DNA from: Piscinibacter defluvii | GTDB lineage: Bacteria > Pseudomonadota > Gammaproteobacteria > Burkholderiales > Burkholderiaceae_C | Direction: 5' to 3' | DNA length: 64,000 bases | Assembly (NCBI RefSeq): GCF_004011805.1 | Contig: NZ_RCHJ01000003.1 | Coordinates: 124,001 to 188,000, forward strand | Shown here: positions 41,421 through 53,439 of the stretch, in pieces | Position numbering within the stretch: the stretch's first letter is position 1 | Layout of the letters: each line of letters begins with the position of its first letter | The notes under the pieces: model-generated | What the model was told of the DNA's origin: nothing | What the model saw: the letters and a program-made list of their open reading frames with translations, nothing else | Database searches by the model: none | Position numbers and translations under genes: made by a program

Positions 41421-42836
41421 ATGCTGATCCTCAAGCCCGAATCGACCATCCCGCTGGTCAGCCAGATCGTGGACGGCCTGCGCCGCATGATCGCCGACCA
41501 GTCGCTCAAGCCGGACGCGAAACTGCCCTCGATCCGCGCCTTCGCAGCGGCCCATGGCGTCAGCGTGTTCACGGTGGTGGAGGCCTACGACCGGCTGGTG
41601 GCGCAGGGCTGGCTGGTGTCGCGCGCGCACGCGGGCTTCTTCGTCAAGCGCCGGCCGGGCGACGCCCCGGCACCGGGCGAACCGCCGGCCGCCGACCTGA
41701 ACTTCGATGCGCGCTGGTACCTGAAGCAGATCTTCGAGAGCCGCAACCTGCCGATCAAGGCCGGCTGCGGCTGGCTGCCGCACGACTGGCTGTTCGAGGA
41801 CGGCGTGCGCCGCAGCCTGCGCCAGCTCGCCACCGACGGTGCCGAACTCGGCGGCTACGGTTCGCCGCACGGCCACATGGCCTTGCGCGCGCTGATCGCC
41901 GAGACGCTCTCGGAGCAGCAGATCGCCGTCACCGCCGAGCAGGTGCTCTTGACGCAGGGCAGCAGCCAGGCGCTCGACCTGGCCGCGCGCCACCTCGTCA
42001 AGCCCGGCGACGCGGTGCTGGTGGACGACCCCGGCTACCCGAACCTGATGTTCATGCTGCGCCACCTGGGCGCGCGCCTGGTCGGCGTGCCGCGCACGCC
42101 GCAGGGCTACGACGTCGCGGCCCTGGAGGCGCTGATCGTCGAGCACCGGCCGAGCGTGTTCTTCACCCAGCCGCGCCTGCAGAGCCCGACCGGCTCGGTG
42201 GCGCCGATCGCGCAGCTCTACCGCGTGCTGCAGCTGGCCGAGGCGCACGGCCTGACGCTGGTGGAGAACGACCTGTACGCAGACATGGACCCGCTGCAGC
42301 GCCCGTCGCTCGCGAGCCTGGACCAGCTCCGGCGGGTCATCCACGTCGGCAGCTTCTCCAAGACCATCTCGCCCAACCTGCGGGTCGGCTTCCTGGCCAC
42401 GGCACCGGCCACGCTGGAGGCCCTGACGCAGCTCAAGATGGTGTCCGGGCTGACCAGCTCCGACATCACCGAGCGCATCGCCTTCGGCGCGCTGACCGAG
42501 GGACGATGGCGCAAGCACCTGAAGTCGCTGCGCGACCGATTGGCCGAGTCGCATGGGCGCGTTGCGCAGCGGCTCACCGGCCTGGGCTTCGAGCTGTTCG
42601 GCGAGCCCAAGGCCGGCATGTACCTGTGGGCCCGGCACCCGGACCTGACCGACGCGGCCGAGCTCTCGCGCCAGGTGGCCGGCGAAGGCGTGATGCTGGG
42701 CCCGGGCCACCTGTTCCTGGCCCAGCCGCGCACCACCGGCTGGCTGCGCTTCAACGTCGCCTTCAGCGAGGACGAGCGGCTGTGGAACGTGCTGGCCGCG
42801 CAGATTGCCAGCCATGCCCAGCAGGCGCAGGGCTGA
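41421..42836 (+). CDS. MocR/GabR-type PLP-dependent regulator
   Basis: A 471-aa fusion of an N-terminal GntR winged HTH (about residues 5-75, LPSIRAFAAAHGVSVFTVVE) and an aminotransferase-like domain with the PLP lysine in VGSFSKTISPNLRVGF. This is the MocR architecture; GabR senses GABA with PLP and activates gabTD. It is divergent from gabT with a repeat-bearing 176-bp intergenic region. It probably controls the whole gabT-ABC-ureohydrolase-gabD series. Confidence 0.88.
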   Translation: MLILKPESTIPLVSQIVDGLRRMIADQSLKPDAKLPSIRAFAAAHGVSVFTVVEAYDRLVAQGWLVSRAHAGFFVKRRPGDAPAPGEPPAADLNFDARWYLKQIFESRNLPIKAGCGWLPHDWLFEDGVRRSLRQLATDGAELGGYGSPHGHMALRALIAETLSEQQIAVTAEQVLLTQGSSQALDLAARHLVKPGDAVLVDDPGYPNLMFMLRHLGARLVGVPRTPQGYDVAALEALIVEHRPSVFFTQPRLQSPTGSVAPIAQLYRVLQLAEAHGLTLVENDLYADMDPLQRPSLASLDQLRRVIHVGSFSKTISPNLRVGFLATAPATLEALTQLKMVSGLTSSDITERIAFGALTEGRWRKHLKSLRDRLAESHGRVAQRLTGLGFELFGEPKAGMYLWARHPDLTDAAELSRQVAGEGVMLGPGHLFLAQPRTTGWLRFNVAFSEDERLWNVLAAQIASHAQQAQG

Positions 42837-42882
42837 CACGGAGCCCCCACGCTCACTGCATTCGCTGCCCCCCCGAGGGGCG

Positions 42883-42917
42883 CAAGCCTTCCGTGGGACG
42901 GCCCGGCGGGAGGCTTG
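42883..42917. repeat. Hairpin in GC-rich intergenic repeat-like stretch
   Basis: CAAGCCTTCC (42883-42892) and GGGAGGCTTG (42908-42917) form a 10-bp stem with one G-U pair. The stretch before it, from 42841, has the CCCCC...CCCCCCGAGGGG composition of intergenic repeats seen in this bacterial group and resembles the region at 39870-39935. It may terminate mocR transcription. Confidence 0.4.
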
Positions 42918-42933
42918 GGAGGCCCCGCCTTTC

Positions 42934-42939
42934 TATAAT
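42934..42939 (+). promoter_or_regulatory. -10 box of alaS
   Basis: A perfect TATAAT, 38 bases upstream of the alaS start. The -35 is not clear; TTGGGA upstream is only 13 bases away. Confidence 0.5.
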
Positions 42940-42977
42940 CGAAAGTTCCGCCGATTCAAGCACTTAGAAGGCACTGG

Positions 42978-45605
<2,628 letters not shown>

Positions 45606-45617
45606 GCGCGGGGCGCG

Positions 45618-46154
45618 ATGACGATCCATGTGCGTCGCGCCAGCCCCAGGGACGCGGCCGCATTCGCCCGCATCATGGCCGACCCGGCGGTGTTCGCCGG
45701 GCTGATGCAGCTGCCGATGCCCAGCGAGGAGCTGTGGGCGGCGCGGCTGGCCGAGGTGGCCAAGCCCGACCGCCAGGACCTGCAGCTCGTGGCCGAGCTG
45801 CACGGCGAGGTGGTCGGCTCGGCCGGCCTGCACCCGACCGGCCCGGCCCTGCGGCGCCGGCATGCGATGGTGCTGGGCATCTCGGTGGCGCGCGAGTTCC
45901 AGCGCCGCGGTGTCGGCAGCGCGCTGATGGCGGCGATGTGCGACTACGCCGACCACTGGGCCGGCGTGCTGCGCCTCGAGCTGACCGTCTACACCGACAA
46001 CGAACCGGCGATCGCGCTGTACCGCCGCTTCGGCTTCGAGATCGAGGGCACGCACCGAGCCTATGCGCTGCGGCACGGCGAGTACGCCGACGTCTACGCG
46101 ATGGCGCGGCTGCACCCGCGGCCGCCGGCCTGGGCGCAGCCACCGCAAAGCTAG
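45618..46154 (+). CDS. GNAT family N-acetyltransferase
   Basis: A 178-aa acetyltransferase with the acetyl-CoA loop REFQRRGVGSALM and the C-terminal LYRRFGFEIEGTHRAYALRHG. The full pattern resembles YhhY/RimI-like small-molecule or protein acetyltransferases. It starts 12 bases after alaS and may be cotranscribed. Substrate unknown. Confidence 0.85.
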   Translation: MTIHVRRASPRDAAAFARIMADPAVFAGLMQLPMPSEELWAARLAEVAKPDRQDLQLVAELHGEVVGSAGLHPTGPALRRRHAMVLGISVAREFQRRGVGSALMAAMCDYADHWAGVLRLELTVYTDNEPAIALYRRFGFEIEGTHRAYALRHGEYADVYAMARLHPRPPAWAQPPQS

Positions 46155-46225
46155 GGCTGTCGCGGCGCGCCGGCCCGGAGTGATACTGCGCGCCATTTCC
46201 CGACAGGAACCCGGAGCACTCCTCG

Positions 46226-47284
46226 ATGGCCAACGTCGCGCTGCACACGAGCTTCAACATGCTGTCGCCCCAGGACTGGGACTGGGTGGTCGACGACGCG
46301 ACGGCGAGCTTCATGTCGATCACCGACGGTGTGCACACGCAGACCTTCAACGGCAGCTTCAGCTACGGCCCGGGGGGGGCGGTGTCGGGCACGGTCAGCT
46401 CGACGCGCTACTACGAAGGCGGCGTGCTGACCTACACCGTCACCGGCATGACGGCCGGCGCGAACAGCGCCGCGGTGCTGCAGGCCCATGCGGCAACCTT
46501 CGGCGACACGCAGCAGACCTATGCCTACGTGCTGAGCGGCAACGACTCGATCCGCGGCAGCAGCGGCAACGACACGCTGCTCGGCTACACCGGCAACGAC
46601 ACGCTGAACGGCGCCGGCGGGGCCGATGCCATGCTGGGCGGGGCCGGCAACGACACCTATGTGGTCAACCTGGCCGGCGACCGGGTCTACGAGACCACCA
46701 CGCTGAGCAGCAGCGCCAACGCCGGCGGCATCGACACGGTGCAGAGCGCCGTCACCTTCAGCCTGTCGGCCACGACCGGCGTGAGCTTCGTCGAGCGCCT
46801 GGTGCTCACCGGCTCGGCGGCCATCAACGGCACCGGCAACGCGCTGGCCAACACGCTGGCGGGCAACGGCGCGGCCAACGTGCTGCGCGCCGGCGGCGGC
46901 GACGACCTGCTGCGCGGCGGGCTCGGCAACGACACGCTCTACGGCGGGTCGGGCGCGGACCTGTTCCGATTCGACACCGCGCCGAACACCGCGTCCAACC
47001 GCGACCGGCTGATGGACTTCAACGTCGCCGCGGACACGATCCAGCTCGAGAACGGCGTGTTCACGAAGTTCGGCAGCGCCACCGGCGCGCTGGCCGCGGG
47101 TCAGTTCAAGTCGATCGTCACCGGCGGAGCGACCGACGCGAACGACTACATCGTCTACAACTCGAGCACCGGCGTGCTCTACTACGACGCCACGGGCAGC
47201 GCCAACGGCCTGTCCGACGCGGTGCAGGTGGCGCTGCTGAACGCCGGCCTGGCGCTGACCAGCACCGACTTCACGCTGGTCTGA
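46226..47284 (+). CDS. RTX-type calcium-binding protein
   Basis: A 352-aa protein with no classical signal peptide. Nonapeptide repeats GGxGNDTLx occur at about residues 110-150 (GNDTLLGYTGNDTLNGAGG then GGAGNDTYVV) and 215-245 (GGDDLLRGGLGNDTLYGGSG). The C-terminal part (DFNVAADTIQLENGVFTKFG) is typical of type I-secreted RTX proteins. Calcium would fold the beta-roll outside the cell. The N-terminal 100 residues have no recognised domain. No ABC exporter is adjacent, but a tolC is in the window. Confidence 0.82.
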   Translation: MANVALHTSFNMLSPQDWDWVVDDATASFMSITDGVHTQTFNGSFSYGPGGAVSGTVSSTRYYEGGVLTYTVTGMTAGANSAAVLQAHAATFGDTQQTYAYVLSGNDSIRGSSGNDTLLGYTGNDTLNGAGGADAMLGGAGNDTYVVNLAGDRVYETTTLSSSANAGGIDTVQSAVTFSLSATTGVSFVERLVLTGSAAINGTGNALANTLAGNGAANVLRAGGGDDLLRGGLGNDTLYGGSGADLFRFDTAPNTASNRDRLMDFNVAADTIQLENGVFTKFGSATGALAAGQFKSIVTGGATDANDYIVYNSSTGVLYYDATGSANGLSDAVQVALLNAGLALTSTDFTLV

Positions 47285-47287
47285 CTC

Positions 47288-47556
47288 AGAGCCTGAGAGG
47301 CATTCCAACGCACCCGCGCCGGGGTGACCAAGGGCCCTGGGCGAGGCGCGGCGCGCCGCCCAGACTAGCCGTCTGGGCCAGCGGCGCAACGCGGCCCAGG
47401 GCCCTTGGGTACCCCGGCCCTTCGGGTTGCCGCCGGGAACGCGCCCACTCGTCGTTGCAAATGCTCGACGTGTCACCCGACACGTCTGTGCTTTGCGCCT
47501 CGATTGGGCGCGTTCTCGGGGGCAACGCGGGTGCGTTGGAATGCCTCTCAGGCTCT
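47288..47556. repeat. Inverted-repeat element, possible MITE
   Basis: Two perfect 31-bp arms in inverted orientation (47288-47318 and 47526-47556) flank 207 bp. A second perfect 15-bp inverted repeat lies inside (47328-47342 with 47394-47408), with further hairpins such as GACGTGTC/GACACGTC. It fills the gap between the RTX gene and ybdK and reaches the ybdK stop codon. I see no transposase gene. Target-site duplications are not evident. Confidence 0.75.
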
Positions 47557-48689
47557 CAGGCCTTCGGGGCGGCTTCGGTGCCCATCCAGCGCCGCGCCGC
47601 CGCCTCCACCACCGCCGACAGCGGCTCGCCACGCGCCTGCAGGCCGCGCAGCCAGCCGGCATCGTTGCCGGCGAACAGGCTCTCGCGCACCAGGTTGCTC
47701 GCGTCCAGCGCCTGCAGGTCGAGCGCGTGTTCGTCCACCCGCGCCAAGGTGCGCAGGATGTCGTCGCGCAGCCGGGTGCGCTCCTTGGTCTTCGGGTCGA
47801 CGATCTCGCCGTCCAGGCCGAAGCGGCAGGCCTGGAAGCGGTTGAAGGTGTAGACGAGGTAGTCGTCCTCGGCCGGCTCGAGCGGCTTCTGCTCGCGCAG
47901 GTAGCGGCAGATGCACTGCAGGTAGCAGGCCAGCGCGGCGGCCTTCTCCACCGTCAGCGGCGTGTCGCACACACGCAGCTCGATGGTGCCGTACTCGGGC
48001 TTGGGGCGGATGTCCCAGTAGAAGTCCTTCATCGAGTTGACCACGCCGGTGCTGGTCATCTTGTCGAAGAACTTCTCGAACTCCTGCCACGAGAGGCAGA
48101 ACGGCGCACGGCCCGAGAGCGGGAAGGCGAACACCGAGTTCAGGCGCGCCGAGTCGAAGCCGGTGTCCACGCCCTGCACGAAGGGCGAGGAGGCCGACAG
48201 CGCGATGAAATGCGGCACGTAGCGCGACAGCGCGTGCAGCAGCCAGAGCGCGGAATCGCCGTCCTCGCAGCCCACGTGCACGTGCTGGCCGAACACGGTG
48301 AACTGCTTGGCCAGGTAGCCGTACAGCTCGCTGATGTAGTGGAAGCGCTCGCCGGGGAAGATCTTCTGCTGGCTCCAGTGCTGGTAGGCGTGCGTGCCGC
48401 CGCCGGCGATGCCGATGTTGAGCTTGCGCGCGGCGCGCGAGAGCTGGTCGCGCAGGTCGCGCAGCTCCGCCAGCAGGCTGCCGTGCTGGCGCTGGATCGA
48501 GGTGCCGATCTCGATCATGCTGCGCGTGATCTCGGGCTTCACGTCCCACGCGCCGGTGTGGTTCTTCAGCACGCGCAGCAGGTCCTCGGCCTGCGGCGCG
48601 AGGTCGAAGTCGTGCGTGCTGACGAGCTGCAGCTCGAGCTCGACGCCGAGCGTCAGCGGTTGCGAGTGGCTGAAGGCCTGCAGTGCCAT
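47556..48689 (-). CDS. ybdK: Carboxylate-amine ligase, glutamate-cysteine ligase type 2 (YbdK)
   Basis: A 377-aa GCS2-family enzyme; [11 protein letters not shown]-like start (here [13 protein letters not shown]), [27 protein letters not shown] and [13 protein letters not shown] are its motifs. Members join glutamate to an amine with ATP (weak glutamate-cysteine ligase activity); the in vivo product is uncertain. The stop codon touches the inverted-repeat element. It is 7 bases after the antiporter gene on the same strand. Confidence 0.9.
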   Translation of the reverse strand: MALQAFSHSQPLTLGVELELQLVSTHDFDLAPQAEDLLRVLKNHTGAWDVKPEITRSMIEIGTSIQRQHGSLLAELRDLRDQLSRAARKLNIGIAGGGTHAYQHWSQQKIFPGERFHYISELYGYLAKQFTVFGQHVHVGCEDGDSALWLLHALSRYVPHFIALSASSPFVQGVDTGFDSARLNSVFAFPLSGRAPFCLSWQEFEKFFDKMTSTGVVNSMKDFYWDIRPKPEYGTIELRVCDTPLTVEKAAALACYLQCICRYLREQKPLEPAEDDYLVYTFNRFQACRFGLDGEIVDPKTKERTRLRDDILRTLARVDEHALDLQALDASNLVRESLFAGNDAGWLRGLQARGEPLSAVVEAAARRWMGTEAAPKA

Positions 48690-48696
48690 GGCGGAA

Positions 48697-49950
48697 TCAG
48701 TTGGTTTCCCGCGCCACGTGGCGCAGCGACAGCTGCGTCCACACCGGCCCGGTGAGCTGCATCAGCGTGACGGCCAGCAGCAGCGCCTGGATGGTGGGCG
48801 TGTGCGCGCCGGGCAGCTGGGTGCTCCAGGAGAAGGTGTCCGCGGCCAGCAGCACCGCCAGGCTGCTCATCGGCTGCAGCGCCAGCGCCAGCGCGCCGGC
48901 CTGGCGCCAGCCCAGGCCGCTGACCCGCGCCAGGGCGCCGATCGCCAGAGCGGAACCCACCAGCCGCGCGGCGATGATCGCCAGCACCCAGGGCCACAGC
49001 GTGGCCAGGCCCTCGAGCGTGAACAGCAGCCCCAGGCTGATGAACAGCACGACGCTCAGCACCGCGCCGGCCGACCCCAGGTGCGGCTCGACCGTCAGCC
49101 CGTGCTTCATGCGCGCGCGCGCAGTCATGCCGGCCACCAGCAGGGCCAGCAGCGGCGAGAGCGTCCACTGCGCGGCCAGCATGCTGGCGATGATCACCAG
49201 CGCGATCTGCAGCACCGGCATCGCCGGCGTGCCGCGCACCAGCGGGCTGAGCCGGTCGAGCGCGAAGCCGCAGGCCACGCCGAGCAGGAACGAGCCGCTG
49301 ATGACCCGCAGGGCACTGACCAGCGCGCGCAGGAACTCGTCGCCCGCGGTGGCGCTGTCGCTGGCCATCAGGATGCGCAGCACCTTCAGGCCGATCACCG
49401 CGAGCACGGCATTGACCACCGTCATCATCAGCAGCCGCTCGGTGACCTGGCCGCGGGCACGGGTCTCGTGGGCCACGGCGAGCACGATGACCGGCGAGCT
49501 GGCCAGCGCCACCGTGCCGGCCACCGCCGCGGTGAGCCAGGGCGCGCCGAGCAGCACGAGCGCGCCGGCCACCAGCGTGCCCGCCAGCAGCGACTGCAGC
49601 ACGCAGCTCGCGGCGAGCCAGGGGTTGTCGATCAGCCAGCGCGGACGGATGCGCGCGCCGAGCTCGAACAGCAACGCGCCGATGGCCAGGTCGATGAGCG
49701 GCTTCCACGGGTCGAGCTCCAGCCCGTCGAGCACGCGCAGCATCACCGGGCCGGCAATCGCGCCGGTCAGCATGTGGCCGCAGATGCGCGGCAGGCGCCA
49801 CAGGCGATGCAGTGTCTCGGCCAGCAGGATCGCGATCAGCATCAGCAGCGCGATGCCGAGCACGGGATCGGCGGCACGCAGGCCGTCCAGGGTCCACAGC
49901 GGAGCCGACGCGGCGGTGGCCGCAGAGGCGGCGGAGGCGGCAATCGTCAT
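48697..49950 (-). CDS. CPA2 family cation:proton antiporter
   Basis: A 417-aa membrane protein with about 12 spans. [19 protein letters not shown] and [17 protein letters not shown] are typical of the Na+/H+ or K+/H+ antiporters of the KefB/CPA2 type. There is no C-terminal Rossmann (TrkA-N) domain. ATG at 49950 follows a GAG-rich stretch. It is divergent from coaBC and followed by ybdK 7 bases downstream. Ion specificity is unknown. Confidence 0.88.
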   Translation of the reverse strand: MTIAASAASAATAASAPLWTLDGLRAADPVLGIALLMLIAILLAETLHRLWRLPRICGHMLTGAIAGPVMLRVLDGLELDPWKPLIDLAIGALLFELGARIRPRWLIDNPWLAASCVLQSLLAGTLVAGALVLLGAPWLTAAVAGTVALASSPVIVLAVAHETRARGQVTERLLMMTVVNAVLAVIGLKVLRILMASDSATAGDEFLRALVSALRVISGSFLLGVACGFALDRLSPLVRGTPAMPVLQIALVIIASMLAAQWTLSPLLALLVAGMTARARMKHGLTVEPHLGSAGAVLSVVLFISLGLLFTLEGLATLWPWVLAIIAARLVGSALAIGALARVSGLGWRQAGALALALQPMSSLAVLLAADTFSWSTQLPGAHTPTIQALLLAVTLMQLTGPVWTQLSLRHVARETN

Positions 49951-50037
49951 CAGGGCGCCGACTGTAGCCCAGGTCGTGCACCGCCTCGGTGAAAGCCCGC
50001 ACAAACGGCAGCGACCTAGCCGGTGGGGCCCGTCATC

Positions 50038-50043
50038 GATAAT
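50038..50043 (+). promoter_or_regulatory. Candidate -10 box of coaBC
   Basis: GATAAT lies ten bases upstream of the coaBC ATG with no Shine-Dalgarno between, which would give a very short or absent leader. Confidence 0.35.
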
Positions 50044-50053
50044 CCCGCGCATC

Positions 50054-51286
50054 ATGAGCCTGTCCATCGACCCTTCGCAGCCGTTGGCGCAGCGCCGGCT
50101 GGTGCTCGGCCTCTCGGGCGGCATCGCCTGCTACAAGTCCGCCGAACTGACCCGGTTGCTGGTCAAGGCCGGCGCCTCGGTGCAGGTGGTCATGACCGAA
50201 GCGGCCGAACATTTCATCACCGCGGTAACGATGCAGGCGCTGTCGAACCGCCCGGTGGTCACGAGCCAGTGGGACGTGCGCGAGCCCAACGCGATGGCGC
50301 ACATCAACCTGACGCGCGAGGCCGACGCGGTGCTGATCGCACCGGCCAGCGCGGACATGATCGCCAGGCTCGCACAGGGCCGTGCCGACGAACTGCTGAG
50401 CCTGCTGTGCCTGGCGCGGCCGATCGAGCGCTGCGGCCTGCTCGTGGCGCCGGCGATGAACCGCGAGATGTGGGCGCACCCGGCGACGCAGCGCAACCTG
50501 GCGCAGCTGCGCGCCGACGGCACGCTCGTGCTCGGCCCGGGCAGCGGCGACCAGGCCTGCGGCGAGGTCGGCGACGGCCGCATGCTGGAGCCGGCCGAGC
50601 TGCTCGACGAGGTGGTTGCCTTCTTCCAGCCCAAGGCGCTGCTCGGCAAGCGCGTGCTGATCACCGCCGGGCCGACCTTCGAGCCGATCGACCCGGTGCG
50701 CGGCATCACCAATCTGTCCAGCGGCAAGATGGGCTTCGCGATCGCACGCGCCGCGGCCGAGGCCGGCGCGCAGGTGACGCTGGTCGCCGGGCCGGTGCAT
50801 CTGCCCACACCGCGCGGCGTGACGCGCATCGACGTGCGCACGGCGCAGCAGATGCACGACGCGGTGCTGCCCGCGGCGCCGCGGCACGATGTGTTCGTCG
50901 CCACCGCCGCGGTGGCCGACTGGCGCCCGGCCACGCTCTCGGAGCACAAGATCAAGAAGGGCGGCCACAAGGTGGCGCCGAGCTTCGAGCTGACCGAGAA
51001 CCCGGACATCCTGGCCGCGGTGGCCAAGCTGCCGCAGCGGCCCTATTGCGTCGGCTTCGCGGCCGAGAGCCACGACCTGCTCAGGCACGCGCGCGAGAAG
51101 CTCGAGCGCAAGAACGTGCCGCTGGTGGTGGGCAATCTCGGCCCCGCCACCTTCGGCCAGGACGACAACGCGCTGACGCTGGTGGACCGCTCCGGCCACC
51201 GCGAGCTGCCGCGTGCCGACAAGCTCAGCCTCGCGCGCGCCCTGGTGCGCGAGATCGCCGCCCGAATCGCCCTCGCTGCCACATGA
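50054..51286 (+). CDS. coaBC: Bifunctional phosphopantothenoylcysteine decarboxylase / phosphopantothenate--cysteine ligase
   Basis: A 410-aa fusion for coenzyme A synthesis. The N-terminal flavoprotein decarboxylase (about 1-190) has [15 protein letters not shown] and [22 protein letters not shown]; the C-terminal ligase (about 195-400) has [29 protein letters not shown], and the lysine-rich KIKKGGHKV. The stop overlaps the dut start (ATGA), a common coaBC-dut coupling. Confidence 0.96.
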   Translation: MSLSIDPSQPLAQRRLVLGLSGGIACYKSAELTRLLVKAGASVQVVMTEAAEHFITAVTMQALSNRPVVTSQWDVREPNAMAHINLTREADAVLIAPASADMIARLAQGRADELLSLLCLARPIERCGLLVAPAMNREMWAHPATQRNLAQLRADGTLVLGPGSGDQACGEVGDGRMLEPAELLDEVVAFFQPKALLGKRVLITAGPTFEPIDPVRGITNLSSGKMGFAIARAAAEAGAQVTLVAGPVHLPTPRGVTRIDVRTAQQMHDAVLPAAPRHDVFVATAAVADWRPATLSEHKIKKGGHKVAPSFELTENPDILAAVAKLPQRPYCVGFAAESHDLLRHAREKLERKNVPLVVGNLGPATFGQDDNALTLVDRSGHRELPRADKLSLARALVREIAARIALAAT

Positions 51287-51732
51287 CCATCATCGACGTG
51301 AAGGTGCTCGACCCGCGCATGGCCGAGCAGTTGCCCGCCTACGCCACGCCCGGCAGCGCCGGCCTGGACCTGCGTGCCTGCCTCGACGTGCCGCTGCTGC
51401 TCGAGCCCGGCCAGGCGCAACTCATTCCCACCGGCCTCGCCATCCACATCGCCGATCCCGGCCTGGCCGCGATGATCCTGCCGCGCTCGGGCCTGGGCCA
51501 CAAACACGGCATCGTGCTCGGCAACCTGGTCGGCCTGATCGACTCGGACTACCAGGGCCCGCTGATGGTGAGCTGCTGGAACCGCGGCAGCGCGGCGTTC
51601 ACGGTGCAGCCGATGGAGCGCATTGCGCAGCTCGTCATCGTGCCGGTGGTGCAGGCGGGCTTCCGGCGGGTCGACGAGTTCGGCGCGTCCACGCGCGGCG
51701 AGGGCGGCTTCGGCTCCACCGGCAAGCACTGA
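51283..51732 (+). CDS. dut: Deoxyuridine 5'-triphosphate nucleotidohydrolase
   Basis: A 149-aa trimeric dUTPase that turns dUTP into dUMP to keep uracil out of DNA and supply thymidylate. The five motifs are visible: [40 protein letters not shown] and [12 protein letters not shown]. It overlaps coaBC by four bases. Confidence 0.97.
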   Translation: MTIIDVKVLDPRMAEQLPAYATPGSAGLDLRACLDVPLLLEPGQAQLIPTGLAIHIADPGLAAMILPRSGLGHKHGIVLGNLVGLIDSDYQGPLMVSCWNRGSAAFTVQPMERIAQLVIVPVVQAGFRRVDEFGASTRGEGGFGSTGKH

Positions 51733-51748
51733 GCGGGTTCAGGCCGTC

Positions 51749-52270
51749 TCAGTGCAGCGGCTCGCCGGGCGGCGCGCTGTTCAGCACCGAGAAGACCGGC
51801 GCGCCGACGCTGCCGGCCTCGATCTCCTCCTCAGTGGCGGCGCGCACGTCGCGCACCACCAGCGCGAGGCGCAGCGCGATGCCGGCCAGCGGGTGGTTGC
51901 CGTCCAGCACCACATGCTCGGGGTAGACCTCGGTGACGGTGTAGATCGCGTCCTTGGGCAGGTCCGGCGTCTGCGCGCCCTCGGGCGGGCCGTCGAACTG
52001 CATGCCGGGCTCGACGCCCTCGGGGAAGATCGAACGCGGCTCGAAGAACACCAGCGACGCGTCGTACTCGCCGAACGCGTGTTCGGGCTCGAGATGCAGT
52101 TCGGCGCTGAAGCCGGTGTCCTGGTCGAGCAGGGCCTCCTCGACCTTGGCGAGCAGGTCGTCGCCGCCGTAGAAGAACTCGACCGGCTCGGCCAGTTCGT
52201 CGATCAGGTGGCCCTGCGTGTCGCTCAGCTTCCAGGTGAGGCTGACGACACAGGGTGCGGTGATGAGCAT
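51749..52270 (-). CDS. FKBP-type peptidyl-prolyl isomerase, SlyD-like
   Basis: A 173-aa protein with an FKBP domain into which an insert-in-flap chaperone domain is inserted: YGGDDLLAKVEEALLDQDTG, LEPEHAFGEYDASLV, and NHPLAGIALRLALVVRDVR. It would catalyse prolyl isomerisation and assist folding. The histidine-rich metal-binding tail of E. coli SlyD is missing. ATG at 52270 is chosen; an upstream TTG is rejected. It is divergent from the L16 oxygenase gene with 26 bases between. Confidence 0.88.
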   Translation of the reverse strand: MLITAPCVVSLTWKLSDTQGHLIDELAEPVEFFYGGDDLLAKVEEALLDQDTGFSAELHLEPEHAFGEYDASLVFFEPRSIFPEGVEPGMQFDGPPEGAQTPDLPKDAIYTVTEVYPEHVVLDGNHPLAGIALRLALVVRDVRAATEEEIEAGSVGAPVFSVLNSAPPGEPLH

Positions 52271-52296
52271 CGCGGGATGATCGCACAATCGGGTGC

Positions 52297-53439
52297 ATGC
52301 CCCGGACCGCCATCGACGCTCCTACGCCCCTGCTCGGCGGGCTCAGCCCCGCCGCCTTCATGCGCCGGCACTGGCAGAAGAAGCCGCTGCTGGTGCGCCA
52401 GGCGCTGCCGCCGCCCTGCGGCGTGGTGGATCGGCCGACGCTGTTCGAGATCGCCGCGCGCGAAGGCGTCGAGTCGCGCCTGATCCGGCACGACGAACGC
52501 GGCTGGACGCTGTGCCACGGGCCGTTCACGCGGCGCGCGCTGCCGCCGCTGGCGCGGCCCCGCTGGACACTGCTGGTGCAGGGCCTGGACCTGCACCATG
52601 CGCCGGCGCATGCGCTGATGCAGCGCTTCCGATTCGTGCCCGACGCGCGCCTGGACGACGTGATGGTCTCCTACGCCAGCGACGGCGGCGGCGTGGGCCC
52701 GCACCTCGACTCCTACGACGTGTTCCTGCTGCAGCTGCACGGTCGCCGGCGCTGGCGCATCGGGCGGGTTGCCGAACCGCGGCTGCAGCCCGGCGTGCCG
52801 CTGAAGATCCTGACCAACTTCGTGCCCGACGAGGAATGGCTGCTGGAGCCCGGCGACATGCTCTACCTGCCGCCGCGCTGGGCCCACGACGGCATCGCCG
52901 AGGGCGAGTGCATGACCTGTTCGATCGGCTTTCGCGTGCCGGCACGCGACGAGCTGGCTCGCGGGCTGCTGCAGCAGCTGCTCGATGCGGACGAGGCGGG
53001 CGGAGACGATCCGCTCTACCGCGACCCGCACCAGCTGGCCACCGACACGCCGGCGCGGGTGCCCGCGGCGCTGCGCGACTTTGCACTGGCCGGGCTGCAG
53101 CGCTGGCTGCAGCGCCATGGCTCGATCGACGCCGCGCTCGGCGAGTGGCTCAGCGAGCCGAAGCCAGGTATCTGGTTCGACGCCGGCGCGCCGCTGCGTG
53201 CCGGGCAGGGGCTGCGCCTGGACGCGCGCACGCGCATGCTGTACGACCAGCGGCATGTGTTCATCAACGGCGAGTCGTTCCGCGCCGGCGGACACGACGC
53301 CACGCTGATGCGGCGCCTGGCCGACCGGCGCCGCCTCGCGCCGCACGAGGCGGCCGGTCTCGGCCGCGAGGCGCTCGAACTGGTCGGTGACTGGGCACAG
53401 GCCGGCTGGCTGCATGCAGACGACGGAGGCAAGGCATGA
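52297..53439 (+). CDS. roxA: JmjC/cupin ribosomal protein oxygenase (RoxA/YcfD-like)
   Basis: A 380-aa Fe(II)/2-oxoglutarate oxygenase. The metal triad is in GPHLDSYDVFLLQ (H and D) and RWAHDGIA (H); YASDGGGVGPH and the C-terminal winged-helix region fit the YcfD group that hydroxylates an arginine of ribosomal protein L16. A CACAAT -10-like box ends 7 bases before the ATG. It overlaps the next small gene by four bases. Confidence 0.85.
   Translation: MPRTAIDAPTPLLGGLSPAAFMRRHWQKKPLLVRQALPPPCGVVDRPTLFEIAAREGVESRLIRHDERGWTLCHGPFTRRALPPLARPRWTLLVQGLDLHHAPAHALMQRFRFVPDARLDDVMVSYASDGGGVGPHLDSYDVFLLQLHGRRRWRIGRVAEPRLQPGVPLKILTNFVPDEEWLLEPGDMLYLPPRWAHDGIAEGECMTCSIGFRVPARDELARGLLQQLLDADEAGGDDPLYRDPHQLATDTPARVPAALRDFALAGLQRWLQRHGSIDAALGEWLSEPKPGIWFDAGAPLRAGQGLRLDARTRMLYDQRHVFINGESFRAGGHDATLMRRLADRRRLAPHEAAGLGREALELVGDWAQAGWLHADDGGKA

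Noticed and set aside
42841-42900. Insertion sequence remnant upstream of alaS
   Set aside because: Only a GC-rich stretch and one imperfect hairpin are visible; no transposase fragment or terminal repeats.
47286-47525. Open frames across the inverted-repeat element
   Set aside because: Both strands give low-complexity translations with no start context; the DNA dyads explain the region better.
46151-47662. Minus-strand frame spanning the RTX gene and the repeat
   Set aside because: It overlaps two real features and the translation is repetitive without any family motif.
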